A stretch of DNA of 64,000 nucleotides from Myroides odoratimimus (GTDB taxonomy: Bacteria; Bacteroidota; Bacteroidia; Flavobacteriales; Flavobacteriaceae), in assembly GCF_030326305.1 (NCBI RefSeq), contig NZ_JACAKB010000010.1, forward strand, positions 51,333 through 115,332. Reading direction: 5' to 3'. Positions 1-7,708 of this stretch are shown here, piece after piece. Position 1 is the stretch's first letter; each line of letters opens with the position of its first letter. The notes beneath the pieces were generated by a model. The model did not search any database, was not told where the DNA came from, and saw only the letters and a program-made list of their open reading frames with translations. The position numbers and the translations under genes were made by a program.

Positions 1-1599
1 CATGTTTACTCCAACAAATAAGTTGTGATCTCCAAATTGCTTTTGATAGTTGGCGCGGATATTAGAAGAGAAGTCAAATATCTTGTTATCACTTTCACTG
101 ATATACCCTTGTGCGTTTAGAGGTATTTGTTTTTGACTATAGGCCGTAGATAGAATGCGTTGGTTTTTTTCTGCGATGCTGTAATCACCACCTAATACAC
201 CCGATATATTCAGCTCTGGCAAGATATCCCAGTGCATGACCACAGAGGAACTAAAGCGTTTAGTCGTTGTCTTCTGTTTGTATTGGTTGATCAAATCTTG
301 ATAGCTGAGATTAGAATTTTGACTAAATAATTTTTTTGAATCTTTAGATTCGTATGGGTTGAGTGTAAATGCTAATGAGGTGGGATCATTACTCATACCG
401 TTTTCTGTATTCGCCGTAGACAGACCAAAACTATTGTTTAAAGACAACCTAAAGTTATGTGCTAACATATAATCTAAATTGGCACGTGCAGTTAGTTGAT
501 TGATATCATTACCTGGAATGCGACCTCCTTGTTTACTGTAGTTCAGGGAGTAGAAATACGTACTTTTTTCTGTTCCTCCGCGTACTCCTAAGTTATAAGC
601 TTGAAAGATATTGGGTTTGATTAACTCTTTAAACCAGTCTGTGTTGATTTGTTTTAAGGAATCCAATGTTTTAGCTCCACGTGCTAATTCTTGTTGCAGA
701 TTTGGGCTATTAGCATATAGACTGTTGATGTATTTAGCAGAATTGATATAACCAGGAGAACCAGCTTTTTGGATGCGTTCTTCGAAAGCGAGTTTTTCTT
801 CTGTTCCCATCATACGCGCAGGGCGTTCACCTCTAAAAGTAATTCCTTGTTTCATCGAGAAGCTCACTACTGGTTTGCCTTCGAAGCCTCTCTTCGAAGT
901 TAATTCTATGACTCCATTAGCCGCTTTGATTCCATATAGAGCAGTAGCAGGTGCGTCTTTTAGTACCTTGATAGTACTAAAGTCGTTAGGGTTAAGCGTC
1001 ATAAAGGTTTCTGTTGAGATAATAATACCATCCATAACAAATAGTGGTTCATTAGCACTACCTGTATAAGAAAAGGAAGAATTACCTCTAAGGCGTATCT
1101 CTGGCTTTTGACCTAATTCTCCCGAAAAATTGACTGTCAAGCCTGGTACTTGACCTTGTAATAGCTTTGCCATGTCTAACTCAGAGCGTTGGCTTAGTTG
1201 TGTCATGTCTACTGTGATTACAGAACCTGTACTATTACGAATGTCGATATCATTGATATTAGTAGATTTTCGGATGATCAGTTCATCTAATTGTTTTGTA
1301 GTTGGTAATAAATAGATTGTTTGATTTCCCTTTTTTAATTTCATTTCTAGATTTTCATAGCCTTCATGGCTGATGATGACTGAGGAGTGATATAGTTCAG
1401 GAATCTGGAACTCTCCTTTTTCATTAGTGAAGAAGGTATCTCCTGAGACTAGTACAGTGATTATAGCTGTATCTAATCCTTTTTTAGTTTCTAGATCTAA
1501 AATTTTACCTGTGAATACAGGCTCTTGTGCATAGACTCCAATTGCACAAAATAAACTGATTACGAGAGTAGTAATAGTTCGTAGTGGAGTAAGTAGCAT
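1..1599 (-). CDS. SusC/RagA-type TonB-dependent receptor, N-terminal part (3' end outside window)
   Basis: The frame is open from an ATG at 1599 to the window edge, 533 codons with no stop. It begins with a signal peptide (MLLTPLRTITTLVISLFCAI, cleaved after VYA-Q). A carboxypeptidase-regulatory-like beta-sandwich follows (about residues 25-100). The TonB plug comes next, with VDMTQLSQ, RLRGNSSF, VLKDAPATALYG and AANGVIELTSKRG, all typical of SusC/RagA plugs. The rest is the first part of the barrel. Such receptors import large substrates across the outer membrane using TonB, usually with a SusD lipoprotein encoded downstream, which would lie outside the window. A well-formed promoter sits 40-70 bases upstream. 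The substrate cannot be told. Confidence 0.9.
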   Translation of the reverse strand, partial: MLLTPLRTITTLVISLFCAIGVYAQEPVFTGKILDLETKKGLDTAIITVLVSGDTFFTNEKGEFQIPELYHSSVIISHEGYENLEMKLKKGNQTIYLLPTTKQLDELIIRKSTNINDIDIRNSTGSVITVDMTQLSQRSELDMAKLLQGQVPGLTVNFSGELGQKPEIRLRGNSSFSYTGSANEPLFVMDGIIISTETFMTLNPNDFSTIKVLKDAPATALYGIKAANGVIELTSKRGFEGKPVVSFSMKQGITFRGERPARMMGTEEKLAFEERIQKAGSPGYINSAKYINSLYANSPNLQQELARGAKTLDSLKQINTDWFKELIKPNIFQAYNLGVRGGTEKSTYFYSLNYSKQGGRIPGNDINQLTARANLDYMLAHNFRLSLNNSFGLSTANTENGMSNDPTSLAFTLNPYESKDSKKLFSQNSNLSYQDLINQYKQKTTTKRFSSSVVMHWDILPELNISGVLGGDYSIAEKNQRILSTAYSQKQIPLNAQGYISESDNKIFDFSSNIRANYQKQFGDHNLFVGVNM

Positions 1600-1639
1600 A
1601 ATGGTGTGTTATAATTAAGACTAATTCTAAATTAAAGTG

Positions 1640-1670
1640 CAAAAGTAAGGAGTTTTTTTACTTTTCAAAA
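1640..1670 (-). promoter_or_regulatory. Bacteroidota-type promoter of the SusC-like gene
   Basis: Read on the minus strand: TTTTG (1670-1666), 18 bases, then TACTTTTG (1647-1640). This fits the -33/-7 consensus TTTG/TAnnTTTG. Transcription should start near 1633, giving a leader of about 34 bases before the ATG at 1599. Confidence 0.7.
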
Positions 1671-1995
1671 CGAACAATGACTTTATTTAGATTAGTTATG
1701 TATTAAAAAACTACAATACGTGAGTTTTTTACAAAGTAAGCTTAGTTGTATTATAGGTTTTTTGTTTGTTTATTTTATTGGTTATTAGGCGTTTGTTTTG
1801 TTTTTGTGTTTGGCTTTATTGCTTTTTATGTGTTGTTTGTTATTTAGAATTACTTCTTATAATATAAAAATAGTTGAGCAGAGGATGAAGTCTAAATATG
1901 ATGTGATTATTTAGAATACAGCTCTTGAGTAGCTCAAGAATTCGTAGTGGTATGTTAGGTATATGTGAATGATAGAAGCTATTTGAGTATATAGT

Positions 1996-2060
1996 GAGTC
2001 CGTTATTTTAGCTAAAAAAACGGATTCACTACGGACTCATAACGGACTCACTACGGACTT
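1996..2060 (+). repeat. 65-bp interspersed repeat, copy 1 (with 11-bp tandem units)
   Basis: It holds an 11-bp tandem unit of the form ACGGACTCAnn, at 2020-2030, 2031-2041, 2042-2052 and partly 2053-2060. An inverted unit, GAGTCCGTTAT, stands at its left end (1996-2006), so the element can fold back. A second copy lies inverted at 36231-36295. By hand alignment about 54 of 65 bases agree and no gap is needed. The spacer around it (1671-2276) has no convincing gene; it also has a hairpin TCTTGAG/CTCAAGA at 1923-1939. Confidence 0.75.
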
Positions 2061-2065
2061 AGGTT

Positions 2066-2170
2066 GTCTCGTCCTACTATAACTGTACAGCTATAGTTAA
2101 TAATCCTACTTAATACTGTACAGATTTTTATTAATCCTTTTATTACTGTACAGTTTTTTTAGGACGGGTC
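2066..2170. repeat. Cluster of CTGTACAG palindromes bounded by inverted ends
   Basis: The perfect palindrome CTGTACAG occurs at 2083-2090, 2116-2123 and 2146-2153, at 33- and 30-base steps. The cluster is bounded by GTCTCGTCCTA (2066-2076) and TAGGACGGGTC (2160-2170), an inverted pair matching at 9 of 11 positions. A fourth CTGTACAG lies at 2908-2915, beyond the small gene at 2339-2692. It could be a small non-autonomous element or a binding-site array; I cannot tell which. Confidence 0.5.
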
Positions 2171-2338
2171 AATCAGCACAAATTCGATAGAAATGAACAC
2201 GGTGTTTAATTGTTAATTTAATGTTTTATGTGTTTTTAATTTTGTTAAAATATAATTTTATTTGTTTTAATTTTGCTATTTTTGATTTAAAGATGCCTAT
2301 TGTGTTTAGGTGGTGTGTTGTGTTTAAAATTAGAATAT

Positions 2339-2692
2339 ATGGGAATGATTAGCTGCTCTAAACATGGATTAAGTGGTATCATATCTTGTATGAGGCAAGA
2401 CTTAGTAGATAAAATACAATTAGGGGAAGAGGTGCTATCTACAAGTCAGTACAAGATAAAAGTAGTGATGCATATCGATATAGAGGATAAACTAGAATTT
2501 AGTTATGTCTTAAGTCTAGAGACAAAGGATAGATTAAAATTAGCAGATAGATATGAGATTAGTAAAGACGAAGATTTAACTTCTTTAGATCTTCTTTATA
2601 AGTCATTAGGAGTTATCTGTGTAAGCTGCTTTGCGGAGTATCAGTATAAAGACGCTTTTAAAGGTTTTTTAATAGGAGCAGAGGTTTTATAA
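2339..2692 (+). CDS. Hypothetical protein, 117 residues
   Basis: I do not recognise a family. The protein starts MGMISCSKHGLSGI, an N-terminal Cys/His-containing segment seen in small conserved unknown proteins of this group. It continues as a mixed, soluble sequence with no signal peptide or membrane segment and ends ...FLIGAEVL. The same frame opens earlier at 2300, but the stretch before MGM is poor in protein character. A TATTTTTG element at 2277-2284 would place the transcript start near 2291, so ATG 2339 or 2345 fits best. Repeats lie on both sides (CTGTACAG cluster before, hairpins after), and it appears to be a single-gene unit. Confidence 0.55.
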   Translation: MGMISCSKHGLSGIISCMRQDLVDKIQLGEEVLSTSQYKIKVVMHIDIEDKLEFSYVLSLETKDRLKLADRYEISKDEDLTSLDLLYKSLGVICVSCFAEYQYKDAFKGFLIGAEVL

Positions 2693-2858
2693 TGTACGAA
2701 TGTGTTTAAAGTAGAGACACAATACCTTGTGTGTCACCCAAACTATGTCACCTCATACATATTATGGACAGTTGAGACAACACTAGTATAGAGGTTATTG
2801 TATGTGTTTTCATACAGCGGGAAGAGATGTAATATCTTGTGTGTTTCCTCTAATAGAT

Positions 2859-2882
2859 GTCACGGATTACGGCATCCGCGAC
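2859..2882. repeat. REP-like imperfect hairpin
   Basis: GTC-a-CGGAT and ATCCG-c-GAC pair around a six-base loop, giving eight base pairs with one opposed A/C mismatch. It is locally G+C-rich in an A+T-rich spacer (2693-2942), which also has a weak GACACA/TGTGTC stem at 2716-2735. It resembles short palindromic repeats dispersed in Bacteroidota genomes, but I see only this copy in the window. Confidence 0.35.
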
Positions 2883-2942
2883 AACGTGAAGTGAGGCTGT
2901 AGGTGAACTGTACAGATGTATTTGTTTGATTTAGAGAATATC

Positions 2943-3443
2943 TTATTTTTTAAGCTTTTTGTATTCTCTAATTAAACCTTTAAGTTCTCGATTAGATGTT
3001 ACATCAACGTCTTTATCAGATAAGAAATGTCTGAATGTGAAATGGCTTCTATAGTTCTTTGACACTATTTCTTGATCAAGAATAAATAAGTCATTTCTCA
3101 ATTGTTGCTTTTCAGTTTCGATATTTTCTAAGTCAATAAACTTTTCTTTATAATCTCTTCTAAAAGTAGATGTACTAAAAGGAATAGAATTAAGAATCTG
3201 CATTTGTTTTTTAGACTTTAAGTCTAAAGTAGAGATAATCTTGATAGCGAGTGCATCTATTTCTATTTTAGTTAAAGAGTCTATTTTCTCAGGTAAGTAA
3301 GATTTTATTTTTTTAATCGGCTTTACTTTGCTTGACTGTTTAGCTACAGTTTTTTTTGAAGTTGATAAAGGAGCATAACCAGTTCCAAAGCATTTATCAC
3401 AAAAAGGATCTAAACCTTCACAAGAGCAAATTTCTGTTCTCAT
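2943..3443 (-). CDS. Hypothetical protein with N-terminal zinc-ribbon-like cysteine cluster, 166 residues
   Basis: The N-terminus holds a knuckle-like cluster, CSCEGLDPFCDKCFGTGY (residues 6-23). The pattern CxC...CxxCxGxGY recalls one half of the DnaJ-type zinc site. A lysine-rich linker follows (about 30-50). The remainder is mostly charged and helical, with a likely coiled coil at about 100-125, and the end is basic (YKKLKK). There is no signal peptide or membrane segment, so it should be cytoplasmic, perhaps nucleic-acid or protein binding; that role is inference. A TATCTTTG element on the minus strand (3558-3551) would give a leader of about 100 bases. It stands alone. Confidence 0.7.
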   Translation of the reverse strand: MRTEICSCEGLDPFCDKCFGTGYAPLSTSKKTVAKQSSKVKPIKKIKSYLPEKIDSLTKIEIDALAIKIISTLDLKSKKQMQILNSIPFSTSTFRRDYKEKFIDLENIETEKQQLRNDLFILDQEIVSKNYRSHFTFRHFLSDKDVDVTSNRELKGLIREYKKLKK

Positions 3444-3826
3444 ATTTTTGAATTACATTTTAATTTAAGGAGGCTTGATAGTAGCCTTGTTATTTTATAC
3501 TACTGATTTATTATAACGAAGTAAGTCATGTAGGTCGTAAAATAACTGCGCAAAGATAATTGAATTTTTATAGCCTTAGTGAGGTTAAACCTAAAATCGC
3601 ATTAGCCACATACTACAGAGTCACTCTACTTCATAGCTCCTTCATTATTTCTAAAACCATACTATTGCATGTTTGTATCACTAAGTAAGATATATTCTGT
3701 ATAATTACTTTTTGTTTATATGTCTATCGCATATTTTGGATTAAAACTAGAATGACTAGCAATAGGCTATAACTAAAACAAAAAAGACTGCTTATTAGGC
3801 AGTCTTTTGATATTATAATGATATTC
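3444..3826. other. Intergenic region without a gene
   Basis: It contains the minus-strand -7 element TATCTTTG (3551-3558) for the gene ending at 2943 and the terminator at 3782-3808. I see no coding frame, RNA gene or repeat in the rest. Confidence 0.6.
3782..3808 (-). terminator. Intrinsic terminator of the amidohydrolase gene
   Basis: AAAAGACTGC (3782-3791) pairs with GCAGTCTTTT (3799-3808) over a seven-base loop. The A and T runs on both sides allow it to work in both directions. It lies 19 bases after the stop codon on the minus strand. Confidence 0.8.
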
Positions 3827-5158
3827 TTATTTCTTCGTATTGATGGTGTTTTTATAGATTTTACCACCTTTCATGATTAAGATAAAGTTCTTCTCAGGAT
3901 TAGCAATAAGAGATAAATCTTTTAGAGGATCTCCATCTACAAGTAGTAAGTCTGCATAAGCATTTTCTTCTACTACACCTAGTTTGCCAGGGTATGGACT
4001 ACGCAATCCTGACAGCTGAAGTAACTCTCCGTTATCTTGAGTGACCATTTTTAGGATTTCAGCATTAGTAAACCATTTTTGTAAACGCAGGATGTATTCG
4101 TTTTGTTCTTTATTAAGTTCAGGCTCAAATAAGAAGTCAGTACCCCAAGCCAGTTTGACACCTAATTGTTTAGCTAATGGCCATACTCTGTCTTGACCTT
4201 CTAATACAGGTTTGCGTTTTTCTTTGCGTTGGGCATCCATATTATCATTGTTGTCCATTAGGTTCTGTAAGCTTAGCCATATACCTTTGTCTTTCATGAT
4301 TTTCAAAGTTTCTTCATCTAGCATTTGTCCATGTTCGATAGACTTCACACCAGCTTCGATAGCGCGCTGTACTGCTCTAGGAGTATAAGCGTGTACCATA
4401 ACATAAGTACCCCAATCTTCAGCAGCATCTACAGCTGCCTTGATTTCGTCAAAAGTGTATTGTGTCACATCGATAGGGTCATAAGCAGAAGAAGTACCTC
4501 CACCTGCCATTACTTTGATCTGACTTGCTCCGAAGCGTAGGTTTTCTCTAGTAGCAGTAAGTACTTCATCACGTCCATCTGCTATAAAAGTAGCTCCCAT
4601 TTCTTCTGCACGAGAAGGCTTTCCAAAGAAGCGTCTTGAACGCTCATTAGGAGTTCTAAAGTCTCCATGTCCTGCAGTCTGACTGATCGTAGCTCCTGAA
4701 GGCCAAATACGAGGACCTGCAGCCTTGTCTGCATCAATAGCTACTTTTAATGGGAATATAGGTCCACCTGCATCTCTCACACTTGTAAAACCACGCATTA
4801 GCATACTGTGTGCTCCAGTAGCCACCTCTTTCATTAAGCTTTCAGGAGTTGCATTAGGAGACATCATTTGTTCCATAGTCAAAGCTCCGAATACCATGTG
4901 TACGTGTACATCAATTAATCCAGGCATAAGTGTTTTTCCATTGCCATTGATTTTAGTTACATCTTTGCCTTTAACAGAAATAGAAGAAGGGCTGATTTTC
5001 TCTATTTTTTGATCAGAGACTAAGACATTCATTGGCGCAGTAAGGGCTGCAGTCTTGTGGTCTAAGATTCTTACATTCTCAATAAGAACTTGTTTGGTCT
5101 GCGCAAATGTGATAGTTGTACTAACAACAAAAAGTGCTATTATGGATTTTAATTTCAT
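3827..5158 (-). CDS. Exported metal-dependent amidohydrolase (imidazolonepropionase/prolidase-like)
   Basis: A signal peptide (residues 1-19, ...TTITFAQ) places it in the periplasm or outside. The fold is the amidohydrolase TIM barrel with a split beta-sandwich. Visible metal and active-site motifs are GLIDVHVHM (about 78-86), a probable carboxylated lysine in QIKVMAGGG, VMVHAY, SIEHG and WGTDF. This set fits the COG1228 group, which includes Xaa-Pro dipeptidases and related cyclic-amide hydrolases. The length of 443 residues is normal. The physiological substrate is unknown; peptides with C-terminal Pro or Arg/Lys are known for close relatives. It is monocistronic, with its own terminator. 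Confidence 0.85.
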   Translation of the reverse strand: MKLKSIIALFVVSTTITFAQTKQVLIENVRILDHKTAALTAPMNVLVSDQKIEKISPSSISVKGKDVTKINGNGKTLMPGLIDVHVHMVFGALTMEQMMSPNATPESLMKEVATGAHSMLMRGFTSVRDAGGPIFPLKVAIDADKAAGPRIWPSGATISQTAGHGDFRTPNERSRRFFGKPSRAEEMGATFIADGRDEVLTATRENLRFGASQIKVMAGGGTSSAYDPIDVTQYTFDEIKAAVDAAEDWGTYVMVHAYTPRAVQRAIEAGVKSIEHGQMLDEETLKIMKDKGIWLSLQNLMDNNDNMDAQRKEKRKPVLEGQDRVWPLAKQLGVKLAWGTDFLFEPELNKEQNEYILRLQKWFTNAEILKMVTQDNGELLQLSGLRSPYPGKLGVVEENAYADLLLVDGDPLKDLSLIANPEKNFILIMKGGKIYKNTINTKK

Positions 5159-5355
5159 AAAATAAGGAAAATTAGAAGATTGTTCTGTATAAAATTATAT
5201 AGCATCTAAGTTATTATAAAAGTAGCTTTCTGCCTAATAAAATTTAAAAGAGTAATTGATTCTACTCTATTGTTAGAAATTAATCTAATGAAATGAAGGT
5301 AGAACTTTAGAAAGTTTTTAAGTTTGTAAGTAATAGGATAAAAAAGAACAAAGAG

Positions 5356-5808
5356 ATGAAAGTAGTAATCCAGCGTGTGACAAAGGCTTCTGTGACTGTA
5401 GAGGGTAGTGTGATTGGTAATATAAGACAAGGGCTTTTAGTTTTAGTAGGAGTAGAGGATATTGATACAAAACTAGATATAGAATGGTTGTCAGGTAAGA
5501 TAGTGAATTTGCGTATTTTCGAAGATGAGAATGGAGTGATGAATAAGTCTGTAAAAGAAGTAGATGGTGAGATATTATTAGTAAGTCAGTTTACACTGCA
5601 CGCTTCTACTAAAAAAGGAAATAGACCTTCCTATATTAGGGCGTCTAAGCCAGACTTCGCTATACCTATGTATGAGAAGTTTATAGATAAGTTAGAAAAT
5701 GATTTAGGTAAGCGTATACAAACAGGTAGATTCGGAGCGGATATGAAAGTGGAATTGCTAAATGATGGACCTGTAACCATCGTAATAGATAGTCAAAATA
5801 AAGAATAA
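5356..5808 (+). CDS. dtd: D-aminoacyl-tRNA deacylase
   Basis: It removes D-amino acids, and glycine mischarged on tRNA-Ala, from tRNAs in the cytoplasm. The 150-residue length is standard. The N-terminus MKVVIQRVTKASVTVEG is typical. Both hallmark motifs are present: SQFTLHAST (about 77-85) and the NxGPxT motif as NDGPVTI (about 135-141). A TAAGTTTG element at 5319-5326 fits a start near 5333, shortly before the ATG. It is first of a tight run with the genes at 5808, 6014 and 6348; its stop overlaps the next start by one base. Confidence 0.95.
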   Translation: MKVVIQRVTKASVTVEGSVIGNIRQGLLVLVGVEDIDTKLDIEWLSGKIVNLRIFEDENGVMNKSVKEVDGEILLVSQFTLHASTKKGNRPSYIRASKPDFAIPMYEKFIDKLENDLGKRIQTGRFGADMKVELLNDGPVTIVIDSQNKE

Positions 5809-6011
5809 TGAATAGTTTAGTAAAGTTTAGTTTATTCACGGTTATCTATGTGATGATGACGTGGTTCTTAACAGATGAGGTAGGTTGTGCTTTTTCTGGT
5901 GATGAGCAGTGTTTAATTAGTTTTGTGGTAAAGTATATTATCTTTATCGCACTGATGTTCGTTTATGACAAATGGGTAAAAGGAAGAATTTTTAAAACAA
6001 AAAATAAGTAA
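5808..6011 (+). CDS. Small membrane protein, 67 residues
   Basis: Two hydrophobic segments (about residues 7-22 and 37-54) are joined by a short loop holding two cysteines (VGCAFSGDEQC). A basic tail follows (KWVKGRIFKTKNK), which should be cytoplasmic. The ATG overlaps the dtd stop codon by one base (TAATG), and the mazG-like gene starts two bases after its stop, so it is co-translated in this operon. I do not recognise a function; the two loop cysteines might form a disulfide if the loop is periplasmic. Confidence 0.8.
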   Translation: MNSLVKFSLFTVIYVMMTWFLTDEVGCAFSGDEQCLISFVVKYIIFIALMFVYDKWVKGRIFKTKNK

Positions 6012-6013
6012 TT

Positions 6014-6340
6014 ATGAATATTCAAGATGCACAGTTAGCAGTTGATAATTGGATTAAGGAACACGGTGTTCGTTATTTTAACGAATTAACAAATATGGCT
6101 CAGCTTACGGAAGAAGTAGGAGAGGTAGCTCGTATCATCGCTAGAAGATATGGAGAACAATCTGAAAAAGAGAGTGATAAAAATAAAGATTTGGGCGAGG
6201 AGCTAGCGGATGTTGTATTCGTAGTGATGTGTTTAGCAAATCAGACTGGTGTGAATCTACAAGAGGCATTTGATAAAAAAATGGACTTGAAAACAAAGAG
6301 AGATCATGACCGTCACCACAATAATGAAAAATTAAAATAG
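6014..6340 (+). CDS. MazG-like nucleotide pyrophosphohydrolase
   Basis: It is an all-alpha NTP pyrophosphatase of 108 residues, a single MazG domain. The metal-binding pattern is seen as LTEEVGEVAR (about 31-40, EExxE) and LGEELADVVF (about 60-69, ExxD). Members hydrolyse (d)NTPs, often non-canonical ones, to the monophosphate and pyrophosphate. It lies within the dtd-aroA run, with two bases to the previous gene and seven to the next. A cleaning role for aberrant nucleotides next to dtd, which cleans aberrant tRNAs, is attractive but only an inference. Confidence 0.9.
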   Translation: MNIQDAQLAVDNWIKEHGVRYFNELTNMAQLTEEVGEVARIIARRYGEQSEKESDKNKDLGEELADVVFVVMCLANQTGVNLQEAFDKKMDLKTKRDHDRHHNNEKLK

Positions 6341-6347
6341 AGAATAC

Positions 6348-7574
6348 GTGAATATTAAGCTGTTAAAAAGTAAAGTAGAGCATGACAAGACACTTGTTAT
6401 CTCTGGTAGTAAATCTGAAAGCAATAGACTGTTAATATTGCAGGAGTTGTTTCCATCTTTAACGATAGGGAATGTATCTGATTCTGATGATGTATGTGCC
6501 ATGCAGGGTGCGTTAGTATCTACGGGCGATGTAGTAGATATACATCACGCTGGGACTACTATGCGATTTTTGACAGCTTATTATTCGTTGTGTAGTACTC
6601 GCGAGCTTACTCTGACAGGGAGTAGTCGTATGCAAGAAAGACCTATCGGTGTATTAGTGGAAGCACTAAGACAGTTAGGGGCTGATATCACATATAGTAA
6701 GAAAGAGGGATATCCTCCACTTAATATAAAAGGACAAATCTCAGTAGGAGGTAAGGTAGAATTACCTGCGGATGTGAGTAGTCAATATATAACAGCACTA
6801 CTATTAGTAGGAACTAGGTTAGAGAAGGGAATAGAACTACACCTGGTGGGTAATATTACTTCTCGTCCTTATATAGAGATGACTCTACAGTTGTTAAGCC
6901 AATTAGGGGTAGAGAGTACTTTTAATGGGAATATCATTAGTGTAAAACCTTTAGTCAAGGCTATTACAGAACAGTTTACAGTAGAATCAGATTGGTCATC
7001 TGCCTCTTACTTCTATTCTTTTGTAGCACTGTCACCTATAGGAACCACTATGCAACTGAAGAGTTATAAAGAGGATAGCTTACAAGGGGATAGTCAAGTA
7101 AGTCAACTGTATAGTATATTAGGTGTAGAGACTACATACTTAGAAGATTATACTATAAAATTAGAAAAAGTAAGGGAGACAGACTCTGCGTTTAAAGCAG
7201 ACTTGATAGAGACTCCTGACTTGGCACAGACTATAGCTGTGACTTGTTTTGGTTTAGGCATTCGTTGTGAAATGACGGGGCTACATACTTTAAAAATAAA
7301 AGAGACAGATCGCTTAGTAGCTTTATATAATGAGCTAACTAAATTAGGTGGTGAGATTGATATTACAGAAGAATCTATTGTTATTCATCCTTCTGGAGGG
7401 ATGAGAGAAGGAATAGAGATTGAGACTTATCAAGACCATAGAATGGCTATGGCTTTTGCTCCATTAGCTCTGAAAGGAGAGATAACTATTTTAGAAGCAG
7501 AGGTTGTAACTAAGTCATTTATAAATTACTGGGATTGTTTGGCTGAAATCGGTGTAAATATTGTTAAAAAATAG
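6348..7574 (+). CDS. aroA: 3-phosphoshikimate 1-carboxyvinyltransferase (EPSP synthase)
   Basis: It catalyses the sixth step of the shikimate pathway, joining PEP to shikimate-3-phosphate. Motifs run in the usual order: SGSKSESNRLLIL, HAGTTMRFL, SSRMQERPIG, DVSSQYITALL, SDWSSASYF, IKETDRLVAL and YQDHRMAMAF. It has 408 residues, slightly short of the common 425-430, as in other Bacteroidota. The start is GTG at 6348, seven bases after mazG; no in-frame ATG lies before the first conserved motif. It is the last gene of the operon. Confidence 0.95.
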   Translation: MNIKLLKSKVEHDKTLVISGSKSESNRLLILQELFPSLTIGNVSDSDDVCAMQGALVSTGDVVDIHHAGTTMRFLTAYYSLCSTRELTLTGSSRMQERPIGVLVEALRQLGADITYSKKEGYPPLNIKGQISVGGKVELPADVSSQYITALLLVGTRLEKGIELHLVGNITSRPYIEMTLQLLSQLGVESTFNGNIISVKPLVKAITEQFTVESDWSSASYFYSFVALSPIGTTMQLKSYKEDSLQGDSQVSQLYSILGVETTYLEDYTIKLEKVRETDSAFKADLIETPDLAQTIAVTCFGLGIRCEMTGLHTLKIKETDRLVALYNELTKLGGEIDITEESIVIHPSGGMREGIEIETYQDHRMAMAFAPLALKGEITILEAEVVTKSFINYWDCLAEIGVNIVKK

Positions 7575-7602
7575 AGCTGTAAAATTAAATATGGCTAAAT
7601 AC

Positions 7603-7634
7603 TTGACAACCCCTACTCTGAGGTTGTATATTTG
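7603..7634 (+). promoter_or_regulatory. Promoter of queA
   Basis: TTG (7603-7605), 21 bases, then TATATTTG (7627-7634) match the Bacteroidota promoter consensus. The predicted transcript start is near 7641, leaving a leader of about 68 bases. Confidence 0.7.
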
Positions 7635-7639
7635 TACTC

Positions 7640-7673
7640 AATTTGGACATCTATACTCTTAGATTTCCAAATT
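7640..7673 (+). promoter_or_regulatory. Hairpin at the 5' end of the queA leader
   Basis: AATTTGG (7640-7646) pairs with CCAAATT (7667-7673). Inside it ATCTA (7649-7653) pairs with TAGAT (7660-7664), leaving a 2x2 internal loop and a six-base apical loop. It sits at the predicted transcript start. No U-run follows, so it is not a terminator. It may stabilise the message or sense something; it lacks the size and sequence of a preQ1 riboswitch. Confidence 0.5.
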
Positions 7674-7708
7674 AGTTTAGTATTATTTTCTAACAAAACA
7701 CATATTCA

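Noticed and set aside
773-1069. 98-codon open frame on the plus strand
   Set aside because: It is antisense to the plug codons of the SusC-type receptor, which has clear motifs.
1996-2060. CRISPR array
   Set aside because: The units are 11 bases in direct tandem without unique spacers, and no cas genes are present.
7635-7708. preQ1 riboswitch before queA
   Set aside because: The hairpin lacks the C-rich loop and A-rich tail that make the preQ1 pseudoknot.
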